A DNA stretch of 64,000 nt from M3007 sp033764075 (GTDB taxonomy: Bacteria > Bacteroidota > Bacteroidia > Chitinophagales > Saprospiraceae). The stretch lies in the NCBI GenBank assembly GCA_033764075.1, contig JANRJH010000053.1, positions 62,001-126,000 on the forward strand, given 5' to 3'. The notes beneath the pieces are model-generated. The model ran no database searches. It worked only from the letters and a program-made list of their open reading frames with translations, and had not been told where the DNA came from. Position 1 is the stretch's first letter. Each line of letters begins with the position of its first letter. Of this stretch, positions 50,861 through 59,331 are shown in pieces. A program made the translations under genes and the position numbers.

Positions 50861-52387
50861 ATGCAACCAACCCCCATTCGTTCGGCCCTCGTTTCGGTCT
50901 ACTCCAAAGAAGGTCTTGAGCCCATCATCCGACGCCTGCACGCCCTTCAGGTGACCCTGTACAGCACCGGCGGAACCCAGGTGTACATCGAGCAGCTCGG
51001 CATTCCGGTAACGCCGGTCGAGTCGCTTACCGGCTACCCGAGCATCCTCGACGGACGGGTGAAAACCCTCCACCCGGCAGTATTCGGGGGGCTGCTGGCG
51101 CGCCGTACGCCGGATCACCAGGCCCAGCTGGAGCAGTACAACATTCCGGCCATTGACGCGGTCATCGTAGACCTGTATCCTTTTGAAAACACGGTGGCCC
51201 AAACGACCGACGAGCAATCCATCATCGAAAAGATTGACATCGGTGGGGTGTCCCTCATTCGGGCGGCCGCCAAGAACCACCACGATGTGGCTGTGGTGGC
51301 CTCGCAGGCCGAGTACGGGCTTTTTCTGGCGTACCTGAACGAAACCGACGGGGTGCTGACGCACACGCAACGCCGTGCATTGGCCCGGCGTGCCTTCCGC
51401 GTTACCGCCCATTACGACACCGCTATATTCAACTGGTTTCAACAGGACAGCTCTGAGCCAGTATTCCAGCATTCCTTCGGGCCGGCCGAAGCCTTGCGTT
51501 ATGGCGAAAACCCGCATCAGCAAGGGGTGTTTTTCGGTGATCTGGAGCAGGTGTATGACAAGCTGAACGGGAAGGCCATTTCGTACAACAATCTGGTGGA
51601 CATAGACGCCGCCGTGCAGGTGATGCGCGAATTTCGAAACGACCCGCCCACCTTCGCCATCCTCAAACACACCAACACCTGCGGCGTAGCCCAGCGGCCA
51701 AGCGCCGTGCAGGCCTGGCGCGACGCACTGGCCTGCGACACCACCTCTGCTTTCGGCGGTATTTTCATCACCAATACCACCGTGGATCTGGAAACGGCCC
51801 GGGAGATCAACAAGCTTTTCTATGAAGTGTTGATCGCGCCGGATTTTGCACCCGAAGCCCTGGCGTTGCTCTCCCAAAAAGAACAGCGCATCCTCCTCCG
51901 CCTGAAGTCGTTTGAACTGCCGGCCCGCAGCTTCCGCAGCCTGCTCAACGGGGTGGTGGAACAGGACGCCGACCATTTCTCCGAATCGGCCGCCGACCTG
52001 CGCCCGGTAACCGAACGCCTGCCCGACGCCGATGAGGCCGACCAGTTGCTCTTCGCCATTCGTTGCTGCAAACACCTGAAATCCAACGCCATCGCGCTGG
52101 TAAAAAATCGCCAGCTCATCGGTATGGGTTGCGGACAACCCAACCGCGTGGATGCCCTCAAGCAAGCCATAGAGAAAGCCCGCCTGTTTGGCTTTGATCC
52201 GGCCGGCGCCGTCATGGCTTCCGATGCCTTTTTCCCTTTCCCCGATTGCGTGGAAATCGGCTACGAGGCCGGCATCACCGCCATCGTGCAGCCGGGCGGT
52301 TCGATCAAGGACCAGGACAGCGTGGATGCCTGCAACGCCCGGGGCATGGCCATGGCCTTTACCGGTGTTCGGCATTTCAAGCATTAA
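50861..52387 (+). CDS. purH: AICAR transformylase / IMP cyclohydrolase
   Basis: A 508-residue bifunctional enzyme for the last two steps of IMP synthesis. The N-terminal MGS-like cyclohydrolase domain begins ALVSVYSKEGLEPIIRRLHALQVTLYSTGGT and includes TGYPSILDGRVKTLHPAVFGGLLARR. The transformylase domain shows RYGENPHQQGVF, AILKHTNTCGVA (Lys-His catalytic pair) and CDTTSAFGGI. It ends with the AGITAIVQPGGSIKDQDS motif. Length and domain order are normal. nth follows after two bases. Confidence 0.97.
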   Translation: MQPTPIRSALVSVYSKEGLEPIIRRLHALQVTLYSTGGTQVYIEQLGIPVTPVESLTGYPSILDGRVKTLHPAVFGGLLARRTPDHQAQLEQYNIPAIDAVIVDLYPFENTVAQTTDEQSIIEKIDIGGVSLIRAAAKNHHDVAVVASQAEYGLFLAYLNETDGVLTHTQRRALARRAFRVTAHYDTAIFNWFQQDSSEPVFQHSFGPAEALRYGENPHQQGVFFGDLEQVYDKLNGKAISYNNLVDIDAAVQVMREFRNDPPTFAILKHTNTCGVAQRPSAVQAWRDALACDTTSAFGGIFITNTTVDLETAREINKLFYEVLIAPDFAPEALALLSQKEQRILLRLKSFELPARSFRSLLNGVVEQDADHFSESAADLRPVTERLPDADEADQLLFAIRCCKHLKSNAIALVKNRQLIGMGCGQPNRVDALKQAIEKARLFGFDPAGAVMASDAFFPFPDCVEIGYEAGITAIVQPGGSIKDQDSVDACNARGMAMAFTGVRHFKH

Positions 52388-52389
52388 CC

Positions 52390-52992
52390 ATGGCAACGCC
52401 CGAGCAAATACAGCGTATACTGGATGATTTGTTCCCGGAAACCCCCATCCCGCTCCAACACACCGACCCCTACACGCTGTTGGTGGCCGTCGTGCTGTCT
52501 GCCCAATGCACCGACGAGCGGGTGAACCAGATCACGCCCATCCTGTTTGCCAGGGCCGACAACCCCTCCGACATGATGCGGGTGCCGGTGGAGGAGATCC
52601 GGGAGATCATCAAACCCTGCGGCCTGTCGCCCGCCAAATCAAAAGCCATCGCCGAACTGTCGCGCATCATCGTGGAAAAGCACGGCGGGAAGGTTCCCCA
52701 AACCTTTGAAGAGCTGGAGGCATTGCCGGGGGTGGGGCACAAAACGGCCTCTGTGGTCATGTCCCAGGCCTTTGGCGTTCCCGCTTTCCCCGTGGATACA
52801 CACATCCACCGCCTGGCCCACCGATGGGGGCTGAGCGATGGCAAAAGCGTGGAAAAAACGGAGCGGGATCTGAAGGCAGCCTTCCCGGAGGCAAGCTGGA
52901 ACAAGCTGCACCTCCAAATCATCTTTTTTGGCAGAACGTATTGCCCTGCGCGGGGACATGATCCGGCAAAATGCCCGATTTGTTCGTTGTGA
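52390..52992 (+). CDS. nth: Endonuclease III (DNA glycosylase/AP lyase)
   Basis: A 200-residue base-excision repair enzyme for oxidised pyrimidines. The helix-hairpin-helix is LPGVGHKTASVV, with the catalytic Lys after His, and the catalytic Asp is in PVDTHIHRLAHRWG. The C-terminal iron-sulfur loop reads CPARGHDPAKCPIC and then ends, giving only three Cys in an unusual spacing (x9, x2) instead of Cx6Cx2Cx5C. This may be a lineage variant or a site without a full [4Fe-4S]. It is coupled to purH by a two-base gap. Confidence 0.93.
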   Translation: MATPEQIQRILDDLFPETPIPLQHTDPYTLLVAVVLSAQCTDERVNQITPILFARADNPSDMMRVPVEEIREIIKPCGLSPAKSKAIAELSRIIVEKHGGKVPQTFEELEALPGVGHKTASVVMSQAFGVPAFPVDTHIHRLAHRWGLSDGKSVEKTERDLKAAFPEASWNKLHLQIIFFGRTYCPARGHDPAKCPICSL

Positions 52993-53146
52993 ATGGAGAA
53001 GGAAATTAGTCGAGTATTCCCCACCGCACATCGAGTTTTTATCTAAGATGGTAGTAAAATTGTCGCCATCTGTTGGACGGGTACTGTTATAGCTTCATCT
53101 TTGAACATCATGTGCGTCCGGAAACCATCTTTAAAAAGCCTGTTTT

Positions 53147-53698
53147 ATGGAAATTCTTGGTCATCTTGATCCTGTGCTGAGGGCTTTGTGGTACGTTGCA
53201 CTGACGTCAAGCCTGCTCTTTCTGGTGCTTACCGCGCTGTCGTTTGCGGGTTTTGACGGCGACGGCGGCGGCGACGTGGATGTGCACGCCGAAGCGCCCG
53301 TGCAGATGCTAAGCCTCCGCAACCTGATCAACTTTCTCCTGGGGTTCAGCTGGACAGGCATTGCTTTTTACCATTCCATAGGCCCTCTGTGGCTCTTGCT
53401 GACCTTGTCGGTGGGCGTCGGACTCTTGTTCGTCCTGATTTTTTTCTGGCTGCTAACCCAGCTCAATAAATTATCCGAGGACAACACCTTCCAGCTCGAA
53501 AGCACCCTGTACAAACAGGCCGAAGTGTACCTGACCATCCCCGCCGGCGGTACTGGCAAAGGAAAGGTGCTGGTGAGCGCCGCCGGCGCCGTGCACGAGC
53601 TGGACGCCGTCACCTACGGGGAAGCTTTGCCGACGGGGTCTTTGGCGCGGGTCACCGGTATTGAAAACAACCAATTGCTCATCGTCGAAAAACTCTGA
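53147..53698 (+). CDS. NfeD-like membrane protein, flotillin partner
   Basis: A 183-residue protein. Three hydrophobic segments (about 12-33, 56-75, 80-104) are followed by a soluble OB-fold-like domain (120-183: QAEVYLTIPAGGTGKGKVLVSAAGAVHELDAVTYGEALPTGSLARVTGIENNQLLIVEKL). The last domain, with its G-x-V-x-G pattern, is the NfeD/YuaF type. In Bacillus a similar gene precedes the flotillin gene and is needed for its assembly in membrane microdomains. The flotillin gene starts four bases after this stop. Confidence 0.8.
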   Translation: MEILGHLDPVLRALWYVALTSSLLFLVLTALSFAGFDGDGGGDVDVHAEAPVQMLSLRNLINFLLGFSWTGIAFYHSIGPLWLLLTLSVGVGLLFVLIFFWLLTQLNKLSEDNTFQLESTLYKQAEVYLTIPAGGTGKGKVLVSAAGAVHELDAVTYGEALPTGSLARVTGIENNQLLIVEKL

Positions 53699-53702
53699 AA
53701 TC

Positions 53703-55247
53703 ATGCCCATCGTGCTCATCGTTGTCGGGGTGCTGGTATTTACCCTGACCCTCATCGTACTCATTTCGCGCTACAAGCGCTGTCCTTCCGACAAGATTCT
53801 GGTCATTTACGGCCGCACCGGCGGCACCTCGGCGCGCTGCATCCACGGCGGCGGCGCCTTTATCTGGCCGGTGATCCAGGACTACGCATACCTCGACCTG
53901 AAGCCCATTTCCATTGAGGCCAATCTGACCAATGCGCTGAGCCGCCAGAACATCCGGGTGGACGTGCCCTGCCGCTTTACCATCGCCATCTCCACCGAGC
54001 CCGACAGCATGAACAACGCCGCCGAACGCCTGCTCGGATTGACACCTGCCGATATTCAGGAATTGTCCAAGGACATCCTGTTCGGACAGTTGCGCCTGGT
54101 GATCGCCACCATGACCATCGAGGAGATCAACTCCGACCGCGATAAATTTCTGGACAACATCTCCAAAAACATCGACACCGAGCTCAAAAAGATCGGCCTG
54201 AAGCTCATCAACGTGAACGTCACCGACATCCGCGATGAGTCGGGCTACATCGCCGCCCTCGGCAAGGAGGCCGCCGCAAAGGCCATCAATGAGGCTAAAA
54301 TCAGCGTAGCCGAACAGGAAAAGATCGGCGAAACCGGCAAGGCCGTGGCCGACCGGGAGAAAGACGTGCAGATCGCCGATACGCAAAAACAACGCGACGT
54401 CGACATTGCCCTCACCCAAAAGGAGCGCGATGTACAGATCGCCAACACCAAAAAAGACCGGGAGGTAAGCATTGCTTCTGCCGCCAAAGACGAGGCCATC
54501 GGCAGGGCTGAAGCCGATCGCGACACCCGCGTGAAAACATCCGAGGCCAATGCCATCGCCGTCCAGGGCGAAAATGAGGCCCGGATATCCATCGCCCAGT
54601 CTGAGGCCCAGCGGCGCGAACGGGAGGCGGAATCCCTGCGGCTGGCCATCACAGCCGAAAAAGTGCAGCAGGCCAAAGCCCTCGAGGAGGCATACCTGGC
54701 CGAGCAAAAGGCCGAGCTGGCGCGCTCCGAGCGCGAGCGCTCCACCCAGATCGCCAACGTGGTGGTGCCCGCAGAAATTGCCAAACAACGCGCCATCATC
54801 GAAGCCCAGGCCGAGGCCGAACGCCTGCGCGAGCAGGCCAAGGGCGAGGCCGACGCCATCTATGCCAGGATGGAAGCTGAAGCCAAAGGTCTGTATGAAA
54901 TTCTGACCAAACAGGCGGAAGGTTACGAACGGGTGGTGCATGCCGCCGGCGGCGACCCCTCCAAGGCATTCCAGCTTCTGCTCATCGAAAAACTGCCAGA
55001 ATTGGTCAAAACCCAGGTGGAAGCCGTGAAAAATCTGAAAATCGACAAGATCACCGTGTGGGACAGCGGCTCAAACAACGGTAGCGGCAGCACCGCCAAC
55101 TTTGTGTCCGGCATGATGAAGTCGGTGCCCCCGCTAAACGACCTGTTCAACATGGCCGGGCTGAACCTGCCGGATTACCTGGCTGCAAGAGATGTTGAAA
55201 AGCCGGAAGAAGGGGAGAAGAAAGAGGATACGAGCTTTCAAAAATAA
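53703..55247 (+). CDS. Flotillin-family membrane scaffold protein
   Basis: A 514-residue protein with an N-terminal membrane helix (MPIVLIVVGVLVFTLTLIVLI), an SPFH/band-7 domain (to about residue 190, with CPSDKILVIYGRTGG and ISRQNIRVDVPCRFTIAIS-like strands), and a long Ala/Glu/Lys/Arg-rich coiled coil (about 200-420, many EARI, ERE, AEAER repeats). It ends in GSGSTANFVSGMMKSVPPLNDLFNMAGLNLP. The start 53703 (MPIVL) removes an upstream in-frame extension. It organises membrane domains with its NfeD partner. Confidence 0.92.
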   Translation: MPIVLIVVGVLVFTLTLIVLISRYKRCPSDKILVIYGRTGGTSARCIHGGGAFIWPVIQDYAYLDLKPISIEANLTNALSRQNIRVDVPCRFTIAISTEPDSMNNAAERLLGLTPADIQELSKDILFGQLRLVIATMTIEEINSDRDKFLDNISKNIDTELKKIGLKLINVNVTDIRDESGYIAALGKEAAAKAINEAKISVAEQEKIGETGKAVADREKDVQIADTQKQRDVDIALTQKERDVQIANTKKDREVSIASAAKDEAIGRAEADRDTRVKTSEANAIAVQGENEARISIAQSEAQRREREAESLRLAITAEKVQQAKALEEAYLAEQKAELARSERERSTQIANVVVPAEIAKQRAIIEAQAEAERLREQAKGEADAIYARMEAEAKGLYEILTKQAEGYERVVHAAGGDPSKAFQLLLIEKLPELVKTQVEAVKNLKIDKITVWDSGSNNGSGSTANFVSGMMKSVPPLNDLFNMAGLNLPDYLAARDVEKPEEGEKKEDTSFQK

Positions 55248-55259
55248 CATGCCGGAACC

Positions 55260-55760
55260 ATGAAAGCAAACAAGCCTGTCATTGCAATAGAACCCGACAT
55301 GAGCGACCGATTGATGGACGCGCTGGCTTATGGCGCTTTGTCGCTGTTGTTCCTGTTGCCCCTATCCCGTTTCGCCGAACTTCCCGAGACAATCCCTATC
55401 CATTTCAATGGATCAGGTGAGGCCGACGGCTTTGGCAGCAGGTATCTTATCTGGATGTTCCCTGTGCTGGGAGGGTTGATGTTCCTGGTTTTTACCTATA
55501 TGCTTTGGAATCCGCACAAGCTGAATTATTCCAGGCCGGTTACGCTGGAGAATGCTGAAGCGATATACCAGATTGGCAGCCGTATCCTCCGTTTTTTGCG
55601 ATTGACCATCAGCGTCTTGCTGGCCTATCTGGCGTTTGTGGTCATTTCGACGGCCACCGGCGCCCAATCCGGCACCGGAAAATGGTTTTTGCCCGTTTTA
55701 CTGGTCGGCCTGTATGTGCCGTTGGGCTATTGGGTATTCAGGCTTTTTCGCGTGAAATGA
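55260..55760 (+). CDS. DUF1648-type membrane protein
   Basis: A 166-residue protein with about four hydrophobic segments. The motif LPETIPIHFNGSGEADGFGSR is the hallmark of DUF1648 proteins (often partners of SdpI-like immunity proteins). The rest is hydrophobic, with LLVGLYVPLGYWVFRLFRVK at the end. Thirteen bases after the flotillin gene, so it forms a third member of the microdomain operon. Function unknown. Confidence 0.75.
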   Translation: MKANKPVIAIEPDMSDRLMDALAYGALSLLFLLPLSRFAELPETIPIHFNGSGEADGFGSRYLIWMFPVLGGLMFLVFTYMLWNPHKLNYSRPVTLENAEAIYQIGSRILRFLRLTISVLLAYLAFVVISTATGAQSGTGKWFLPVLLVGLYVPLGYWVFRLFRVK

Positions 55761-55779
55761 ACACGGATGCCGGCGCCGT

Positions 55780-56973
55780 TTACCACAACCCCTCCAGTAT
55801 CCAGTTGGCCAGCGCCTGCCGGTTGTTGCGGTCGACCAGCCTCAGCTGATCCCAGTCGTTGCGGATGTTTCCCATTTCAATGTACACCGCCTTTGGGGTG
55901 GTGGTGTTCCGGAGCATGTAGAGGTCGCGCGCGCTGACGGTGCCGTTGTAGTTTTTGCCGGAGCGCAGTTTGAGGTATTTCTGGAGAAAGGTTTTGTGCA
56001 TGCGTTCGGCCAGCGCCTTGCTCGGTTCGCTGTCGGGGCGGTAGTAAAAAAACACGTCGGTACGTTGGTTTCGGGTGCGGGAGTCAACGTGTATCTCGAC
56101 GAAAGTCTGGGTTTTTATGCCGGCTTTGCCGTGTTTTTCGGTGAGTTCGTTGATGATGTCGCAGCGTTGTTGCAGGCGCTCCTTTTGGTCCAGCGGAATG
56201 GGCAGGTTGCCCCACACGACCTCATCTTTGTCCAGTTCGAGGTATTGCTCGTCGCGGATGCCGTCGTTGGGGTCGCGAACGATCATGTAGGCGGTGGCCC
56301 CGTGGCTGACGAGCAGACGCACCAGGCGCAGGGCTACGTCGTATGCGTATTCGTCTTCGCAAAGGGTATGGCCTGCGCGGCTGCCCTGGGCGCCCACGTC
56401 GGGGCCGCCGTGTCCGCTGACCACGTAGAACACTTTTCCCTTAAAATGCTGGCTGATAATGGGGGTATTGGCGTAGTTTTTCCCGAACAGGGGGAAACTG
56501 CGGGTGCCGTATTTGCCCGAAGCAGCCGGTTTGGACGAAGTGACCGGTTTGTCATCGGCGGCTGCGGCCTCTTCACCTTCCAGCGGGCAGTTTTTGGCGT
56601 GCCAGGGCACCCAGAGCAGCTTGCTCACGCGGAAATCGTCGTTGCGCAAGCCGGTTTCAACGGCTTGGTCGTTGTACTCCTGGATGCGCAGGGCCACCTG
56701 CCAGTCGTTGGTGCCCAGGGTGCTGCGGATGCTCTTGCCGTTGTACTCCACCACCTCAATGGGCAGCTTGTACGTGCGGCCCGGTTTCATGCTGTAATCC
56801 TCCTTGATGCCGTTGATCTCGAAAAAGCGGTCGATGTTGCAGGGATACTGATCCAGGCCGTAACGTTCCAGTACGGTGGTCACATCATCGGAAGCACCGG
56901 CCTTTACCTCTACGTATTTGGGTGGCATCCGGGAGTTGGTGGTAATGAGCAAGAACAGCAGCCAAAGTCGCAT
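55780..56973 (-). CDS. N-acetylmuramoyl-L-alanine amidase (Amidase_3 type)
   Basis: A 397-residue peptidoglycan hydrolase. Zinc ligands and acid are visible: His in VSGHGGPDVGA, Glu in CEDEYAYDVALRL, His in FVEIHVDSRT and the catalytic Glu in AVYIEMGNIRND. An N-terminal export signal (MRLWLLFLLITTNSRM) precedes a LysM-like wall-binding region (VKAGASDDVTTVLERYGL...KPGRTYKLPIEV) of about 70 residues and a low-complexity linker. The start MRLWLL was chosen because the longer ORF adds 19 residues without logic. It is divergent from the DinB-like gene. Confidence 0.85.
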   Translation of the reverse strand: MRLWLLFLLITTNSRMPPKYVEVKAGASDDVTTVLERYGLDQYPCNIDRFFEINGIKEDYSMKPGRTYKLPIEVVEYNGKSIRSTLGTNDWQVALRIQEYNDQAVETGLRNDDFRVSKLLWVPWHAKNCPLEGEEAAAADDKPVTSSKPAASGKYGTRSFPLFGKNYANTPIISQHFKGKVFYVVSGHGGPDVGAQGSRAGHTLCEDEYAYDVALRLVRLLVSHGATAYMIVRDPNDGIRDEQYLELDKDEVVWGNLPIPLDQKERLQQRCDIINELTEKHGKAGIKTQTFVEIHVDSRTRNQRTDVFFYYRPDSEPSKALAERMHKTFLQKYLKLRSGKNYNGTVSARDLYMLRNTTTPKAVYIEMGNIRNDWDQLRLVDRNNRQALANWILEGLW

Positions 56974-57067
56974 AACGGCAAAAATGAACAAAATCTTTTT
57001 TCTTCCCGGCGAAAAACAGACATTTGTCACAACAGTCTGCTTTCTCTACCAACCTAAACAGCGTACA

Positions 57068-57619
57068 ATGAACAAACGGGATCAAATTTTGGATAAGTGG
57101 AGGCGTTATGAGGAACAGGTAGATGATTTCCTGGTCTTCCTGGAGCAGTTTTCAGATGAAGATTTGAACAGTGTGCCCGCCAATGGCGGCTGGTCGGCAT
57201 TGCAAGCACTTCATCATCTGATGGTTATTGAAGATTTAGGCCTTAAATATACACAGAAAAAACTGCAACATGAGCCCAATCCGGAGAATATCGGGCTCAG
57301 CCATCGGCTCAGAAGCGCCATGCTGCAGATCTACCTTCGTCTTCCATTTGCCTTCAAGGCCCCTCCGTTGGTGTCGGGCGATGCGCTTCCTGAACGGAGC
57401 ACCCTGGCAGAAACGGCTGTGCGTTGGCGTCAAATCCGCAGTGCCTGGCGCCATTTTCTGGAGCAGCTCCCGGAGGAACTTTTGGGAAAAGCCGTGTTCA
57501 AACACCCCCGCGCCGGCCGGATGGGATGGCTTGACCTGATCGCCTTTTACATGACGCATTTTGAACGGCACAGCAAGCAGGCACTGCGGGCCGCCAACCA
57601 ATCGCAAAACCCAACTTGA
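57068..57619 (+). CDS. DinB-like superfamily protein
   Basis: A 183-residue four-helix-bundle protein. Metal-ligand pattern: His in ALHHLMVIEDL and His pair in YMTHFERHSKQ, with WSALQALHHL as the helix-start typical of DinB/YfiT. Such proteins are often thiol-dependent transferases or damage-inducible metal proteins. The substrate is unknown. The start was set at MNKRDQILDK. It lies 33 bases upstream of the first metzincin gene and may share its transcript. Confidence 0.78.
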   Translation: MNKRDQILDKWRRYEEQVDDFLVFLEQFSDEDLNSVPANGGWSALQALHHLMVIEDLGLKYTQKKLQHEPNPENIGLSHRLRSAMLQIYLRLPFAFKAPPLVSGDALPERSTLAETAVRWRQIRSAWRHFLEQLPEELLGKAVFKHPRAGRMGWLDLIAFYMTHFERHSKQALRAANQSQNPT

Positions 57620-57652
57620 AGTTTCACTAATCCGGATTTAACGACCAACAAC

Positions 57653-59197
57653 ATGACAAAACAACTACTGATCCTCGCGTGTTTCCTGATGGCCGGCCTG
57701 CTCACGGCCCAGGAGCCGGTTAAAGAACAACTCGCACCCTGCGGAACCATTTCGGTGATGGACCCGCACACCGTGCAATACCTGCAGCAGTACGGTGTCG
57801 CCAAGCCCAATCTGACGGATACCCTGTGGGTGGGGTTGCAGATCCACTTGGTGGCACAAGACGACGGCAGCGGCCGCTTCACGGCCGAACGGTTGCTGGA
57901 CGCCTTTTGCCGCCTCAATACAGACTTTGAATCCACCAATATCCGGTTCTATTTCAAATACGACTGGAATTTGATTGACTCCTCCGCCTGGTGGCGGCAC
58001 GATACCATTCCGGCAGGTCGCGACATGATGTTCGCCAACGATGTGCCCGACGCCACCAACTGTTACTTTGTCTCCAACCCGGCCGGCAACTGCGGCTACA
58101 ATCTCCCTTATGCCAGCGTGGTTATGGCGCACGGCTGCTCCGGCGAGGATGACCACACCTGGGCGCACGAACTGGGGCACCAGTACGGATTGCCGCATCC
58201 GTTCATCGGCTGGGAAAATACGGTTTACGATTTCAGTCAGCCAACGCCCGACTCGGTATTTTACGATTACACGCACTTTCATGCAACGCCGGACACCGTT
58301 CCGGCGCCGTTGGACGTCCGGGCTGTTGAATTCGCCGACGGCAGCAACTGTGCCGTCGCGGGCGATTTGATCTGCGACACGCGCCCGGATTACCTGGGGC
58401 CCGCCGCCATGCGCAACTGCGACGGTCAGGGCAACAGCACCATGAAGCAAAAAGACCCGCTGGGCAATGAGTTCTTTCCGGATGCGACGCTGTTTATGTC
58501 TTACTACCCCGACAACTGTGCCAACCGGTTCACCGACCAGCACATCGCCATCATGCGCAATCACCTGCAAAACATCAAGCCCCAAGTACTGACGCCTTCC
58601 GCCCCGGCGCAGCAACTGACCGCTTTGCCACAACTGGTGTCGCCGGTCAATGGACAACAGGCGCCCGCCCAGGGCGGCGTCCTGCGGTGGAACAGCGTGC
58701 CCGGCGCCACCGGGTACGTCGTGCAGTTGTCGCGCTTCACCAGCTATCTGGTCAAGGATATTGACGTGTGGACGGCCGATACGGCCATTGTGTTCAACCA
58801 GTTGTTCCCGAATCTGACGTATTACTGGCACGTCAAACCGTTCAACGCCGTTGACGGTTGCGCCAACTTCACGGCCTCCGGCTCGTTCAAAACGGCGCCG
58901 GTGACCGCCGTCAATGAGCCGGGTGCAGGCGCCTGGAAACTCTACCCGACGCTGTCGGCTCCCGGCGACGACCTGTGGCTCGAAAGCCCGGAGGCGGATA
59001 GCGGAATGCCGGTGCTGGTATCCGTTTTTGACGCCCTGGGTCGCCAGGTGTGGCAGCAACGCCTTGACCGGGCCGGGCCCGAACAGGCCATGCTCCTGCA
59101 AATTCCGGCACGGCATCAGGCTGCCGGCGCCTACCGGCTGGTGGTGCAAACACCCCGGTATACCCGGACACTTGCTTTTGTACGCCAGGGCGGGTAA
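57653..59197 (+). CDS. T9SS-exported metzincin metallopeptidase, copy A
   Basis: A 514-residue secreted peptidase. Signal peptide MTKQLLILACFLMAGLLTAQ; zinc motif WAHELGHQYGLPHPF (His172, His176, His182, Glu173) of the HExxHxxGxxH metzincin type; Met-turn Met282 in LFMSYYPDN, with two Cys-rich loops (CGYNLPYASVVMAHGC). Residues about 335-420 look like a fibronectin type III domain (RWNSVPGATGYVVQLS). A C-terminal T9SS sorting domain closes it (about 440-514, VFDALGRQVWQQRL, GAYRLVVQTP). The Met-turn order suggests the M43 (pappalysin) group. Its paralogue lies 134 bases downstream. Confidence 0.88.
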   Translation: MTKQLLILACFLMAGLLTAQEPVKEQLAPCGTISVMDPHTVQYLQQYGVAKPNLTDTLWVGLQIHLVAQDDGSGRFTAERLLDAFCRLNTDFESTNIRFYFKYDWNLIDSSAWWRHDTIPAGRDMMFANDVPDATNCYFVSNPAGNCGYNLPYASVVMAHGCSGEDDHTWAHELGHQYGLPHPFIGWENTVYDFSQPTPDSVFYDYTHFHATPDTVPAPLDVRAVEFADGSNCAVAGDLICDTRPDYLGPAAMRNCDGQGNSTMKQKDPLGNEFFPDATLFMSYYPDNCANRFTDQHIAIMRNHLQNIKPQVLTPSAPAQQLTALPQLVSPVNGQQAPAQGGVLRWNSVPGATGYVVQLSRFTSYLVKDIDVWTADTAIVFNQLFPNLTYYWHVKPFNAVDGCANFTASGSFKTAPVTAVNEPGAGAWKLYPTLSAPGDDLWLESPEADSGMPVLVSVFDALGRQVWQQRLDRAGPEQAMLLQIPARHQAAGAYRLVVQTPRYTRTLAFVRQGG

Positions 59198-59252
59198 AGG
59201 ATAATCGACGGAATTGTCTTCCTGCGACAACCCGTTATTAAAATTTGTCCCG

Positions 59253-59260
59253 TACCTTTG
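59253..59260 (+). promoter_or_regulatory. Candidate -7 box (TACCTTTG) for metzincin copy B
   Basis: TACCTTTG lies 72 bases before the ATG at 59332, in the gap between the two paralogues. No matching -33 element was found. Confidence 0.4.
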
Positions 59261-59331
59261 TTTGGTTGAACCTTTGGGCTCAATCGGTGTCTTAACAAGA
59301 CAACAACAGACCAACTTTTAATTGCTTTTGT

